Positions 33,073-41,348 of a DNA stretch of 64,000 nucleotides are shown here, one piece after another. The stretch comes from AC-49 sp963817035. GTDB taxonomy: Bacteria > Actinomycetota > Thermoleophilia > Solirubrobacterales > Solirubrobacteraceae. Location of the stretch: NCBI GenBank assembly GCA_963817035.1, contig CAWFMM010000004.1, positions 806,001 to 870,000 on the forward strand, given 5' to 3'. Every line of letters starts with the position of its first letter. The stretch's first letter is position 1. Below the pieces are notes generated by a model, which saw only the letters and a program-made list of their open reading frames with translations, was not told the DNA's origin and searched no databases. A program made the translations under genes and the position numbers.

Positions 33073-33506
33073 CGGCGGCGGACGAAGAGCGTCGTGCCCG
33101 TCTCGAGCACGACGACGTCGTCCTGATTGACCACCTGCATGCGGTTGCGCACGAGTCCCCGGTCGGGGCGCGAGACGGACTCGCGCAGCTCGAGAACCTC
33201 GACGCGCACCCGCAGCGCGTCGTCAGGCCGAACCGGATGGGGGAAGGTCATCGCCTCAAGGCCCGGCGAGCCGAGGTTGGCCACCTGATCCCCCCACCCG
33301 AGGATCATCAGCCGGGTCATGATCGCCGCGGTGTGCATGCCGCTGGCGATCAGCCCGCCGTAGATCGAGTCCTTCGCCGCGTCCGGATCGGTGTGGAACC
33401 ACTGCGGGTCCCAGCGCGTGGCGAAATCGACGATCTCGTCCTCGGTGACGAGGTAGGGGCCGAGTTCGGCGGTCTCGCCCACCGTCAGATCCTCGAAGCA
33501 GCGCAC
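33048..33506 (-). CDS. MaoC-like hot-dog dehydratase
   Basis: A 152-residue MaoC/(R)-specific enoyl-CoA hydratase-type protein. The hydratase signature is DPQWFHTDPDAAKDSIYGGLIASGMHT split across residues 39-66, with catalytic Asp-x4-His (DPQWFH) and a following GLIASGMHT helix. It uses GTG 33506, eight bases after the aminotransferase stop; CTG 33518, which overlaps that stop, is another option. The 3' end overlaps the convergent SnoaL-like gene by 25 bases. Last gene of the 40019-33048 set; it would hydrate an enoyl-CoA. Confidence 0.88.
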   Translation of the reverse strand: MRCFEDLTVGETAELGPYLVTEDEIVDFATRWDPQWFHTDPDAAKDSIYGGLIASGMHTAAIMTRLMILGWGDQVANLGSPGLEAMTFPHPVRPDDALRVRVEVLELRESVSRPDRGLVRNRMQVVNQDDVVVLETGTTLFVRRRQAGPDAP

Positions 33507-33514
33507 CGCCTGGA

Positions 33515-34834
33515 TCAGATCAGATCCACGGTGTGCAGCGCGCGCTCGACCGCGGCGAGGAAGTCGTCGATGTCCTGCGCGGTCGTGACGGTGGAGTTCA
33601 GGAACGCACCGAACGAGAACTGGTAGTAGCCCTCGTTGTTCAGTGCGAGGCCGATGTTGATGACCTTCTCGCGGTCGGTGGCCTGGAGCGTCCGGAAGTC
33701 GGTCACCTTCTCGGGCGCCCAGTGCATCGCGAACAGATGGGCGAAGCCGGTCGCGTGCAGCGGGATGTCGTGGGCGCGGCCGATCGCGTCGATGCCGTCG
33801 CGGGCGCGCTGGCCGAGCTCCTGGAGCTGGGCGTGGACGGCGGGCGTGAGCTGCTCGAGGCACGCGATCCCCGCGGCGAGCGCGAGCTGGTTGCCGCCGA
33901 ACGTCGAGGCCGCGACGACCGGCGCCTTCCAGTCGTTGACCGCCGGCTCGAGCAGGTTCATCAGGTCCGCGCGCCCGCCGACGGCGCCGAGCGGCAGGCC
34001 GCCGCCGATCGACTTGCTCAGCGTCGTCAGGTCCGGCGTTACCCCATAGTGGGCCTGGGCGCCGCCGTAGGCGACCGGGAAGGTGACGACCTCGTCGAAG
34101 ATCAGGACGATGCCGTGCCGGGCAGTCACCTCGCGCAGGCGCTGGAGGTACTCCGGGGTCGCGGGAATGAACCCGGCGACGCCCTGGATCGGCTCGACGA
34201 TCACCGCCGCGAGCTGGTCGGCGTTGCGCTCGATCAGCTCCTCGGTCGTGTCGGGGTCGTTGAACGGCAGCACGACGACCTCGTCGACGGCGCTCTTGAG
34301 CACGCCGGCCGGAACCCGGTTGGGGTCATAGGCGATCCCGTTGGAGACGAGCAGCTGGTCGGCGACCCCGTGGTAGCCGGCCGACATCTTGGCCATCTTC
34401 GCGCGACCGGTGAACGTGCGCGCGAGGCGCAGCGCGATCTGGTTGTTCTCGGTCCCCGAGATCGCGAAGCGGACCTTCTCGATCGACGGCACGCGTTCGA
34501 CGAGCAGCGACGCCATGCGGTGGCCGAGATCCCACTCGGGCGCGCCGAACTGCACGGCACGGTCGAGCTGGGCGAGGATCGCCTCCTTGATCGTCGCGTT
34601 GCCGTGGCCGTGGATCAGCAGCCAGTCTCCGACCCGGAAGTCGTGGTACTCGTTGCCGTCGACGTCCCAGATCCGCGACCCCTGTGCACGCTCCATGACC
34701 GTCGGGTACGGCAGCTGGTACCACATGCCGCCCGCATGGCCCGAGGGGATCAGCTCGCGGTTGCGCTCCAACAGCTCGCGCGAGCGCGGCGTGCGCTCGC
34801 GGTAGATGCGCTCCGCTTCGGGGTGCAGGTTCAG
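33515..34834 (-). CDS. Class III PLP aminotransferase, glutamate-1-semialdehyde-aminomutase-like
   Basis: A 439-residue class III aminotransferase. PLP lysine lies in TTLSKSIGGGLPLGA near residue 262, the Asp pocket in IFDEVVTFPVAYGG near 235, and the phosphate-binding GTENNQIALRLAR near 118. The N-terminus SRELLERNRELIPSGHAGGM resembles glutamate-1-semialdehyde aminomutases. No ATG/GTG/TTG gives that N-terminus; CTG 34834 overlaps the LLM stop (CTGA) and is the best start, with TTG 34771 as a truncated alternative. Heme biosynthesis genes are absent here, so this is probably a catabolic aminotransferase on an oxo-acid or amine. Confidence 0.85.
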   Translation of the reverse strand: MNLHPEAERIYRERTPRSRELLERNRELIPSGHAGGMWYQLPYPTVMERAQGSRIWDVDGNEYHDFRVGDWLLIHGHGNATIKEAILAQLDRAVQFGAPEWDLGHRMASLLVERVPSIEKVRFAISGTENNQIALRLARTFTGRAKMAKMSAGYHGVADQLLVSNGIAYDPNRVPAGVLKSAVDEVVVLPFNDPDTTEELIERNADQLAAVIVEPIQGVAGFIPATPEYLQRLREVTARHGIVLIFDEVVTFPVAYGGAQAHYGVTPDLTTLSKSIGGGLPLGAVGGRADLMNLLEPAVNDWKAPVVAASTFGGNQLALAAGIACLEQLTPAVHAQLQELGQRARDGIDAIGRAHDIPLHATGFAHLFAMHWAPEKVTDFRTLQATDREKVINIGLALNNEGYYQFSFGAFLNSTVTTAQDIDDFLAAVERALHTVDLI

Positions 34835-35712
34835 GGTGCGAGTTGTCTCAGTGGGGCGAGCACGTCGGCGCACCACGTCTCGAGGTGCCGCAGCTTCTCG
34901 TCGACCGTCGTGTCGACCTTGCCGGGGTGCGGCCACGGCATGAACGTGAGGTCGGTGACCAGCGGGTCGAGCACCTCGGCGATCTCCGACGCCGGGGCCT
35001 CGAGACATGGCACGTAGACGCGGAACCCGGCCTCGGCGCGCGAGGCGTCGGCCAGCGCCGCGCGCAACCGCTCGAGCTGGCCGGGGACATCGGCGAGCGG
35101 CATGCTCGGGACGATGAAGCCGTCGCCGAGCCGCGCGGCGCGGCGCAGCGCGGCATCACTGGCCCCGCCGATGTGGATCGGGACGTCCGGCGGCTTGGGC
35201 TCCATGATCGCGCCGTGCAACGAGAACGACTCGCTGGCGAAGGTCGCCGGCCCGGGCGCCCACAGCGCGCGCAGCGCGCCGATCGCGTCGTCGGTCAGCC
35301 GCCCGCGGCGGGTGAAGTCGATCCCGACCGCCTCGAACTCCTCGCGCTGCCAGCCGACGCCGACGCCGAGCGAGAAGCGCCCGCCCCACAGCCGCGACAC
35401 GGTGGCGATCGCCTTGGCATCGGTTATCGGATGGCGCAGCGAGAGCACGCGGACGGCGATCGTCAGCTCAAGGTTCGTGGTCATCGGCCCCAGCGCGCCG
35501 GCAAGCACGAGCTGATCGGGCCACGGCGACTCGGGCCGGAACGGCGGTTGGCCGTCCTTGGAGTACGGGTAGTGCCCGGGCGGCGTGTCGGGGACGAACA
35601 GGTGGTCGGGCAGCGTGACGCCATCGATCCCCAACGCCTCGATCGCCGGGACGAGCGCGAGCACATCCTGCTCGGCGAGAAAGCCGCAGCTGACGTGGAC
35701 GCGCGGGCTCAA
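34831..35712 (-). CDS. F420-dependent LLM-class oxidoreductase
   Basis: A 293-residue luciferase-like oxidoreductase. Diagnostic segments are LGIDGVTLPDHLFVPDT near residue 28, ELTIAVRVLSLRHPITDAKA near 82, GRFSLGVGVGWQREEFEAVG near 111, and PIHIGGASDAALRRAA near 177. TTG 35712 overlaps the acyl-CoA dehydrogenase stop (TTGA) and the aminotransferase follows in the same coupled style. F420 or FMN use is expected from the family; the enzyme would carry out a hydride transfer step of the pathway encoded by this operon. Confidence 0.9.
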   Translation of the reverse strand: MSPRVHVSCGFLAEQDVLALVPAIEALGIDGVTLPDHLFVPDTPPGHYPYSKDGQPPFRPESPWPDQLVLAGALGPMTTNLELTIAVRVLSLRHPITDAKAIATVSRLWGGRFSLGVGVGWQREEFEAVGIDFTRRGRLTDDAIGALRALWAPGPATFASESFSLHGAIMEPKPPDVPIHIGGASDAALRRAARLGDGFIVPSMPLADVPGQLERLRAALADASRAEAGFRVYVPCLEAPASEIAEVLDPLVTDLTFMPWPHPGKVDTTVDEKLRHLETWCADVLAPLRQLAP

Positions 35713-36899
35713 AACGACCTCGGGAGGCCGAAGCTCTCAGCGAGCATGTTCCGGGCCATCTCGTTGTTGATCGGGGCCACGCGGTAGAGGCGCATGTCGC
35801 GCCAGTAGCGCTGCATGTCGTACTCCATCGCGTAGCCGTAGCCGCCGAGAACCTGCATCCCGCGGTCGGCGCCGGCAAAGCACGCCTCCGAGGCGACGAC
35901 CTTGGCCATCGTCGATTCGATCCCGCACGGCTGGTCGTTGGCCTGCAGCCACGCGGCGCGGTAGGTGAGCAGGCGTGCGGTCTCCAGCCCGATGAAGGTG
36001 TCGGAGATCATGTGCTGGACGGCCTGGAACTGGCCGATCGGCTTGCCGAACGCGGTGCGTTCCTTGGAGTAGGCGACCATGTCCTCGAGCACCCCGGCCA
36101 GCGCGCCGGTGCAGTTGGCGCCGTTCATGATCCGCTCGGAGTTCAGCGTCTCGGCGACGACCGCCCAGCCCTTGTCGACCTGGCCGAGGACGTCCTCATC
36201 GGGGATGAAGACATCCTCGAACTGGACCTCGCAGCTGCCGAGCGAGCGCATCCCGAGCTTGGGGATCGGCGTGGCGGTGACGCCGTCGGCCTTGGCGTCG
36301 CACAGGAAGACGGTCACGCCGCGGTGGCCCTTGCCGTCGTCGCCGATCGGGGTCGTGCGCGCGACGAGGAACAGGCGGTCGGCGGCGTGGGCGAGCGTCG
36401 ACCACAGCTTCGTCCCGTTGACGACCCAGCCGCCGTCGACCTTCTTGGCGTTCGTGCGCATCGCGCTCAGCGCATCGGTGCCGCCGCCCGGCTCGGTCAT
36501 CGCGATCGAGAACATCATCCGGCCGGCGGCGATCTCGGGCAGGAAGCGTTGCTTCTGCTCGTCGGTCCCGACCGCGGCGATTGCCTTGGCGTCGAACAGC
36601 GTGATCCCGAGCAGCCAGTACAGGCCGGCCATCGTGCGCGAGAGCTCCTCGTCGAGGATCGCCTGCTCGATGATGCCGCCGCCCTGGCCGCCGTACTCCT
36701 CGGGCACGCCGATGCCGGTCAGGCCCGCCGCGCCGATCCGTTCCCACATGTCCCACGGGAACTCCTCTCGCGCCTCGACCTCGCGGCAGTAGTCCTTGGA
36801 GAACTGCGCGTTGGTCAGCTCGCGGATCGAGCGCCGGAAATCGTCCTGCTCGTCGGTGAACGTGAAATTGAGTCCGCTCGAGGTCAGAACTTCAGGCAT
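35709..36899 (-). CDS. Acyl-CoA dehydrogenase
   Basis: A 396-residue FAD-dependent acyl-CoA dehydrogenase. Motifs: GIGVPEEYGGQGGG near residue 67, FSIAMTEPGGGTDA near 138, GTKLWSTLAHAAD near 170, RTAFGKPIGQFQAVQH near 283, and GGYGYAMEYDMQRYWRD near 358 with the probable catalytic Glu. Both this protein and the one at 53905 end in LPRSF and share QRYWRD and PIPKLGMRS, so they are paralogues and could form a heteromer. ATG 36899 lies downstream of a three-copy 9-bp repeat and an inverted repeat. Confidence 0.93.
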   Translation of the reverse strand: MPEVLTSSGLNFTFTDEQDDFRRSIRELTNAQFSKDYCREVEAREEFPWDMWERIGAAGLTGIGVPEEYGGQGGGIIEQAILDEELSRTMAGLYWLLGITLFDAKAIAAVGTDEQKQRFLPEIAAGRMMFSIAMTEPGGGTDALSAMRTNAKKVDGGWVVNGTKLWSTLAHAADRLFLVARTTPIGDDGKGHRGVTVFLCDAKADGVTATPIPKLGMRSLGSCEVQFEDVFIPDEDVLGQVDKGWAVVAETLNSERIMNGANCTGALAGVLEDMVAYSKERTAFGKPIGQFQAVQHMISDTFIGLETARLLTYRAAWLQANDQPCGIESTMAKVVASEACFAGADRGMQVLGGYGYAMEYDMQRYWRDMRLYRVAPINNEMARNMLAESFGLPRSF

Positions 36900-36918
36900 T
36901 TTCGAACCGTAACACAGC

Positions 36919-36945
36919 GATGCCGATGATGCCGATGATGCCGAT
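36919..36945. repeat. Three tandem copies of GATGCCGAT before the acyl-CoA dehydrogenase
   Basis: Three perfect, uninterrupted 9-bp copies lie 20-46 bases upstream of the ATG at 36899. Nothing comparable is seen elsewhere in the window. Because it sits in the leader, copy-number change would alter spacing between the promoter or operator and the start. Confidence 0.7.
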
Positions 36946-36948
36946 GTG

Positions 36949-36966
36949 ACCAAACAACCGTTGGGT
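36949..36966. promoter_or_regulatory. Imperfect inverted repeat, candidate operator
   Basis: ACCAAAC-AACC-GTTGGGT has 6 of 7 arm positions paired. The embedded 10-mer CAAACAACCG recurs at 49546 in front of another P450/SDR pair. It lies between the P450 stop and the acyl-CoA dehydrogenase leader. Confidence 0.4.
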
Positions 36967-38190
36967 TCAGCAGGCCGGATCGAACGCGATCGGGACCGCG
37001 GCGGGCGAGCGCTGGTTGAGATTCGGGATATGCGCGATATCGCCGGCTCCGAGCCGGAGGTTGTCGAGCCGGTCGAGCACCCGGTTGATCGCGACCTGCC
37101 CTTCGAGCCTGGCCACGGGCACACCGAGGCAGCGGTGGTTCCCCTGACCCCAGCCGAGGTTGAGCTTGGCCAGGCCGGGGCGCTCGATGACGAAGCGATC
37201 GGGGTCGGCGAACGTCTCCTCGTCGCGGTTGGCGGCGGCCCAGACGATGATCACGAGGCTCCCGGCGCCAATCGCCACGCCGTGCAGCTCGATGTCCTGG
37301 GTCGCGACGCGCTGGTTCCACTGGATCGGGCCCTCGAGGCGGATCGCCTCCTCGAGCATCGGCCGGACGAGCTCACGATCGGCGCGCACGCGCTCGAGCT
37401 CGTCGGGGTGCTGGAGGAGCAACAGCATCGCGCTGGCCATCATGTGGGCCGTCGTCCCGTTGCCCGCCGCGAACAGGTTGACCAGCTCGGCCAGGACGTA
37501 AGGGAGGTCGAGCGCGCCGTCGCGCGCCACCTGGTCGGCGACGAACACGCTGACGTAATCGTCGCCCGGCGACTCGAGCCGCTCGAGCACCTTGCGCTCG
37601 AAGTACGCGGCGAGATCGAGGCGGTTCTGCTGCTCGGCGGCCTTCTCCTCGGGCGACGCGAGCTTGCTGCCCACCGGTCCCTGTCCTGACGCCCAGCGGA
37701 TGAATTCGGGCTCGTCGGAGCGGGGGAAGCCGAACACGTCCATCATCACGCGCCGCGGCAGCAGGGCGGCGAACTCCGAGCGGAACTCGGCGCTGCCGCG
37801 CGGCGCGAACGCGTCGATCAGCTCGTCGGCGTTGCGGCGGATGATCGGCTCAAAGCTGCGCAGCCGCTCGCTGGTGACCAGCGACCCGGAGAGCACGCGT
37901 TGATCGTGGAGCTCCGGCGGGTCGGAGAACGAGGTCGCCCACGGCCCGTCGAGCGTGCCGCCGACCCGCGGCCCGCCGAGGATCTGCTCGTTGAGCGGGC
38001 CGATCCGGTTGGAGAAGACGGCCGGGTTGCGCACGATGTCGACGATGTCCTCGCGCCGGGAGACGAGGAAGCTGCCGTCGGCGAGCCGGTGCACGGGCGC
38101 CTCGTGGCGCAGCCACGAGTAGAACGCGAACGGGTCCTCGATGACCTCGGGCGACGGGTAGACGAACGGGCAGATCGGTTGATCGGTCAT
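36967..38190 (-). CDS. Cytochrome P450 with altered I-helix
   Basis: A 407-residue P450. The heme loop is LGWGQGNHRCLGVPVAR near residue 345 and the ExxR motif LEEAIR is present. The I-helix reads NLFAAGNGTTAHMMAS near residue 240: the acid that normally precedes the conserved Thr is Gly. ATG 38190 overlaps the upstream MBL-hydrolase stop (ATGA). It is part of the coupled run MaoC pair - MBL - P450, so it may oxidise the released acid or alcohol. No dedicated ferredoxin nearby. Confidence 0.93.
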   Translation of the reverse strand: MTDQPICPFVYPSPEVIEDPFAFYSWLRHEAPVHRLADGSFLVSRREDIVDIVRNPAVFSNRIGPLNEQILGGPRVGGTLDGPWATSFSDPPELHDQRVLSGSLVTSERLRSFEPIIRRNADELIDAFAPRGSAEFRSEFAALLPRRVMMDVFGFPRSDEPEFIRWASGQGPVGSKLASPEEKAAEQQNRLDLAAYFERKVLERLESPGDDYVSVFVADQVARDGALDLPYVLAELVNLFAAGNGTTAHMMASAMLLLLQHPDELERVRADRELVRPMLEEAIRLEGPIQWNQRVATQDIELHGVAIGAGSLVIIVWAAANRDEETFADPDRFVIERPGLAKLNLGWGQGNHRCLGVPVARLEGQVAINRVLDRLDNLRLGAGDIAHIPNLNQRSPAAVPIAFDPAC

Positions 38191-39194
38191 GCCGCGATCG
38201 CCTCGAAGTGGATCCGCTCGCCGTCGTCGTGCTCGGACACGCGCCCTTTGTCGACGAGGAGGTCGAGCGTCGCGAGCGCGGTCGACAGGAAGATGAACTC
38301 CAGGGCGACCGGATGTACCTCGTCGCTCGGCGCAGGGCCGCCGGACAGCGCCGACACAACCTCCCACGCGGTTCGCGGATCGTCGCCCAGCAGGGCGAGA
38401 ACCCGCTGCGCGTGATGATCCTGGGTCGCGAGGCGTGCGGCGACGACCGACGCGACGTCGTCGATCGCAGGCCCGTGCCCCGGGTGGGCGACGGCGATCT
38501 CGTCATCGACGGTCGCGGCGAGCGAGCGGCGGTAGTCGAGCGCCGCCCGCGGCCGCGCTCGCGGGTCATCCGAGCCGCCCGGGGGCGCGTGGGCGAGTAG
38601 CGCGACCGGGTGGCGGAGCAGCAGATGGTCGGCGACGAGCGCGACGCCATCGGTTCCGGCGAACAGCGTGTCGGTCGGACTGTGTCCGGGACGCAGGTGG
38701 ACCACGAACCTGCGTCCGCCGGCCACGAGCTCGTCGCCCTCGCGCAGGACGTGCTCGACGACGAGCGTCTCGGTCCAGCGGCTCGTCGCCTGCGACATCG
38801 CGGGAATCGCCTGGGCGATCTCGGGCGGGCCGCCGTGGAGCGCGATCAGCGCCGCCGCATAGGCCTCCTCCCGCCTGCGGCTCGCCGGCTCGTCACGCAG
38901 GATCTCGGCGACGAGCTCGTGCGCGGCCACCGGGCACTGCGCGCGCCGTCTGATCGTCTCCGCGAGGCCCGCGTGATCGACGTGGTGGTGGGTCACGATG
39001 ATCAGCTCGATGTCCTCGACGCGCAGCTGCTGCTCCGCCAGCGCCGCCTCAAGCGCGGCCAGGCCCTGCGGCCAGCGCAACCCCGGATCGACCAGCGTGA
39101 GCGGGTCGCCGCGCAGCAGATAGGCATTGACACCGCCGACCGGAAACGGCAGCGGCAGGCGCAGGCACAGCGGATCAGGTGCTGACGACGACAC
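38187..39194 (-). CDS. Metallo-beta-lactamase-fold hydrolase, canonical metal site
   Basis: A 335-residue MBL hydrolase with an intact H-x-H-x-D-H site (VTHHHVDHAG near residue 67), a later His in LRPGHSPTDT near 169, and an Asp in LVADHLLLRH near 188. The C-terminal 90 residues look like the winged-helix extension of LACTB2/glyoxalase II-like proteins. GTG 39194 overlaps the MaoC gene by 20 bases. Between a hydratase and a P450, thioester (acyl-CoA) hydrolysis is a reasonable guess. Compare the two ligand-poor MBL proteins at 9465 and 10259. Confidence 0.88.
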   Translation of the reverse strand: MSSSAPDPLCLRLPLPFPVGGVNAYLLRGDPLTLVDPGLRWPQGLAALEAALAEQQLRVEDIELIIVTHHHVDHAGLAETIRRRAQCPVAAHELVAEILRDEPASRRREEAYAAALIALHGGPPEIAQAIPAMSQATSRWTETLVVEHVLREGDELVAGGRRFVVHLRPGHSPTDTLFAGTDGVALVADHLLLRHPVALLAHAPPGGSDDPRARPRAALDYRRSLAATVDDEIAVAHPGHGPAIDDVASVVAARLATQDHHAQRVLALLGDDPRTAWEVVSALSGGPAPSDEVHPVALEFIFLSTALATLDLLVDKGRVSEHDDGERIHFEAIAA

Positions 39195-39579
39195 TGCCCT
39201 GCAGCACGGCCCGCTCGGCGACGGTGGCTGTGACCTCGAGCGTGACCAGTCCGGCCTCGGCGTCGATCGCGGTCACGCGACCGCTGCACTCCAGGCGGTC
39301 GCCGGCGAAGACGTTGCCAAGGAACCGCATCGCGACCGACCGCAGCGTCGGCACGCCGCCCGACCACTGCGTGACCATGTTCAGCAGGTAGGACATGTTC
39401 GACGGTCCCTGGTTGACCACACGGTCGCCGAGCCCGAGCGCCTTGACCTGCTCGGCGTCGAAGTGGATCGGGTTGGGATCGCGCAAGATCGCCGCCATCA
39501 GCTTCATCTTCTCCGCGTCGACGGCCTCGATGACCAGCGGCGGCAGCTCGTGGCCGACCGCGTAGGGGAGGGTGGTCAT
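39175..39579 (-). CDS. MaoC-like hydratase, small subunit B of a two-gene pair
   Basis: A 134-residue hot-dog protein with the hydratase motif DPNPIHFDAEQVKALGLGDRVVNQGPSN (Asp-x4-His near residue 32, then the RVVNQGPSN helix). ATG 39579 overlaps the stop of the partner gene at 39576 (ATGA). Together the two match the split double-hot-dog arrangement of HadAB-type and steroid side-chain enoyl-CoA hydratases in actinobacteria, where one subunit carries the catalytic residues. This chain has them. Confidence 0.88.
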   Translation of the reverse strand: MTTLPYAVGHELPPLVIEAVDAEKMKLMAAILRDPNPIHFDAEQVKALGLGDRVVNQGPSNMSYLLNMVTQWSGGVPTLRSVAMRFLGNVFAGDRLECSGRVTAIDAEAGLVTLEVTATVAERAVLQGSVVVST

Positions 39580-40019
39580 GTCGTGGTCTCCTGACGCTGG
39601 AATACGAAGCTCGTCGTGCTGACCGCGACGGGCTCGGTCGAGCCCGGCTCGAGCACCCGCAGCTCGAACGTCGCGATGTCGAACATGCCCGCGGTGCGCC
39701 CGGTCTTGCGCACGACGTCGGTGATGCCGCCCTCGACCACGTACTCCCGCTCGACCTCGAGCGGGGCGGTGAACGCGAACGTCTGCTCGCCGAGCATGAC
39801 CGCGGAGTCGTCGGAGTGACCCATGAGGTCGAAGATGTCCTGGAACGTGACGCCCGAGCCCTGGACCGCGGCGTAGTAGACGAGCACGGGATGCACGTTC
39901 GGCGCGGGGTCGTCGGCGGCGACGACGGCGTCGCCCCACAGGTGGTTCATCCACGCCGGGACGATCGTCGTCCCCCCGGGAAAGCGGTGGCCGATCACGT
40001 GGCTGTAGTCCGGTGGCAT
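39576..40019 (-). CDS. MaoC-like / FAS1-type hot-dog protein, partner subunit A
   Basis: A 147-residue hot-dog protein resembling the N-terminal, FAS1-dehydratase-like half (GHRFPGGTTIVPAWMNHLWG, YYAAVQGSGVTFQDIFDLMG, EREYVVEGGITDVVRKTGRT). It lacks the Asp-x4-His hydratase motif that the partner at 39175 has, so it is probably the structural subunit of a heterodimer. It is the first gene of the leftward set; its start lies 14 bases from the palindrome at 40033, divergent from the TIM-barrel gene. Confidence 0.85.
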   Translation of the reverse strand: MPPDYSHVIGHRFPGGTTIVPAWMNHLWGDAVVAADDPAPNVHPVLVYYAAVQGSGVTFQDIFDLMGHSDDSAVMLGEQTFAFTAPLEVEREYVVEGGITDVVRKTGRTAGMFDIATFELRVLEPGSTEPVAVSTTSFVFQRQETTT

Positions 40020-40032
40020 CGTGCCAGCATAA

Positions 40033-40046
40033 ACCGAACGTTTGGT
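40033..40046. promoter_or_regulatory. Near-palindromic operator candidate in a divergent promoter
   Basis: ACCGAACGTTTGGT matches its own reverse complement at 12 of 14 positions. It lies between divergent genes starting at 40019 (-) and 40070 (+). ACCGGACGCTTGGT in another divergent interval (45357) matches it at 12 of 14 positions. Confidence 0.5.
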
Positions 40047-40069
40047 GGTCGTCTGCTAGCGTCGCCGTC

Positions 40070-40876
40070 GTGCGGGTCGGCACGACGACACTCGGGTTCG
40101 TGCACCAGCGAGAGACGCTGGCGCAATCGCTTGAGGCCATCGCCCGGGCGGGCTACACGGTCGTCGACGTTTCGCCGACGCCGCCCCACCTCTATCTGCC
40201 CGACGCGAGCGCCGATGAGCGGCGCGGGATCAAGACGGTGCTCGGCGGCCTCGGCCTGGACTGTGTGAGCATCAGCCCGACCGAGCTCAACCTCGTCAGC
40301 ACAAACCCGGGCTACGCCGAGCTGTCGCGCCGCCAGCTCGAGCTCTCGCTCGAGCTCGCCCACGACCTGGAGGCTCCGACCGTGGTCTTCTCGCCGGGCC
40401 GCCTGTTCGTCCTCAATCCGGCGCCGATCGAGGAGGTGCAGGCCGCGCTGGTGGCGCAGCTCGAACAGCTTGTCGGCCCGGCCGAGCGGCTCGGGGTCAT
40501 CCTCGCGGTCGAGACGGTGCCGTTCGGCTTCATGCAGACCGGCCGTGAGGTCGCCGAGATCGTCGACCGGATCGACAGCCCATGGCTGCGCGCGGCCTAT
40601 GACGCGGCGAACACGCTGGCGAACGAAGCGCCGGATGTCGGGATCGCCGCGCTCGGGGGCCGGCTCGACACGATGCACATCAGCGGGGCATGGCGTGACC
40701 GCTGGGCGCACGCGAGCGTCCGCGGGTCCGACGTCGATCTCGACGCGTGCGCGTCGGCGTTGCGCGACGTCGGCTTCTCGGGCCCGACGATCTACGAGCT
40801 CGTCGACGGGGTCGACCCCGAGGAACGGCTCGGCGAGGATCTTGCTCTGTTCACCGCTGCCGGCTGGGAGATCTGA
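40070..40876 (+). CDS. Sugar-phosphate isomerase/epimerase-like TIM-barrel protein
   Basis: A 268-residue AP-endonuclease-2-superfamily TIM barrel (IolE/IolI/KguE-like). Pattern: VGTTTLGFVHQRETLAQSLEAI at the N-terminus, GYTVVDVSPTPPHL, LAVETVPFGFMQTGREVAEIV near residue 145 with a metal-binding Glu, AAYDAANTLAN near 183, and the closing YELVDGVDPEE with Glu. GTG 40070 is the best start. The SnoaL-like gene follows one base after the stop. An isomerase, epimerase or dehydratase role is expected; substrate not determined. Confidence 0.85.
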   Translation: MRVGTTTLGFVHQRETLAQSLEAIARAGYTVVDVSPTPPHLYLPDASADERRGIKTVLGGLGLDCVSISPTELNLVSTNPGYAELSRRQLELSLELAHDLEAPTVVFSPGRLFVLNPAPIEEVQAALVAQLEQLVGPAERLGVILAVETVPFGFMQTGREVAEIVDRIDSPWLRAAYDAANTLANEAPDVGIAALGGRLDTMHISGAWRDRWAHASVRGSDVDLDACASALRDVGFSGPTIYELVDGVDPEERLGEDLALFTAAGWEI

Positions 40877-40877
40877 C

Positions 40878-41339
40878 ATGGATGACCGAGGGAATGTGAT
40901 CGAGGCGATGGTCCGCTACGGACGGGCCATCGACACGCGCGAGTACGGGCTGCTGGAGAGCTGCTTCACCGAGGATGCGGTGATCCGCTATTCGAGCTCG
41001 TTCGCCGACGAGATTCGCGGCCGCGCTGCGCTTGAGAGCTATCTGCTCGACACCGTCACGACGCTCGAGGCGACGCAGCACCTGTTCGGGAACTTCGAGG
41101 TCGAGGTGACCGGCGATCAGGCGCGGTTCCGCTGTTACGTGCAGGCTCAGCACGTACGCCTCGGAACGCCCGGCGGCCACCTGTTCACGGTCGGCGGTCG
41201 CTACGAGAACACGGCCGTGCGCGGGAGCGACGGGCGGTGGCGAATGACGCTGCTCGAGTTCGAGCCGACCTGGACGGGTGGCAATCCGGCGGTGCTCGAT
41301 CATGCGATGCCCGCGGACGCGCCGGCGCGGCAGACATAG
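40878..41339 (+). CDS. SnoaL-like (NTF2-fold) protein
   Basis: A 153-residue SnoaL/ketosteroid-isomerase-like protein: NVIEAMVRYGRAIDTREYGLLE at the N-terminus, CFTEDAVIRY, RGRAALESYLL, HLFGNFEVEV and the strands FTVGGRYENTAVRGSDGRWRM. It starts one base after the TIM-barrel stop and ends ten bases before the convergent SDR. Expected to bind a small ligand as isomerase or dehydratase. Confidence 0.87.
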   Translation: MDDRGNVIEAMVRYGRAIDTREYGLLESCFTEDAVIRYSSSFADEIRGRAALESYLLDTVTTLEATQHLFGNFEVEVTGDQARFRCYVQAQHVRLGTPGGHLFTVGGRYENTAVRGSDGRWRMTLLEFEPTWTGGNPAVLDHAMPADAPARQT

Positions 41340-41348
41340 GGCGCCGAC

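Noticed and set aside
33515..34834. Heme biosynthesis glutamate-1-semialdehyde aminomutase (hemL)
   Set aside because: N-terminus and PLP motif resemble the family, but the gene sits in a catabolic operon with no tetrapyrrole genes, so a general class III aminotransferase is the safer call.
36919..36945. Tandem repeat as a CRISPR fragment
   Set aside because: Units are 9 bp with no spacers and only three copies; no cas genes are nearby.
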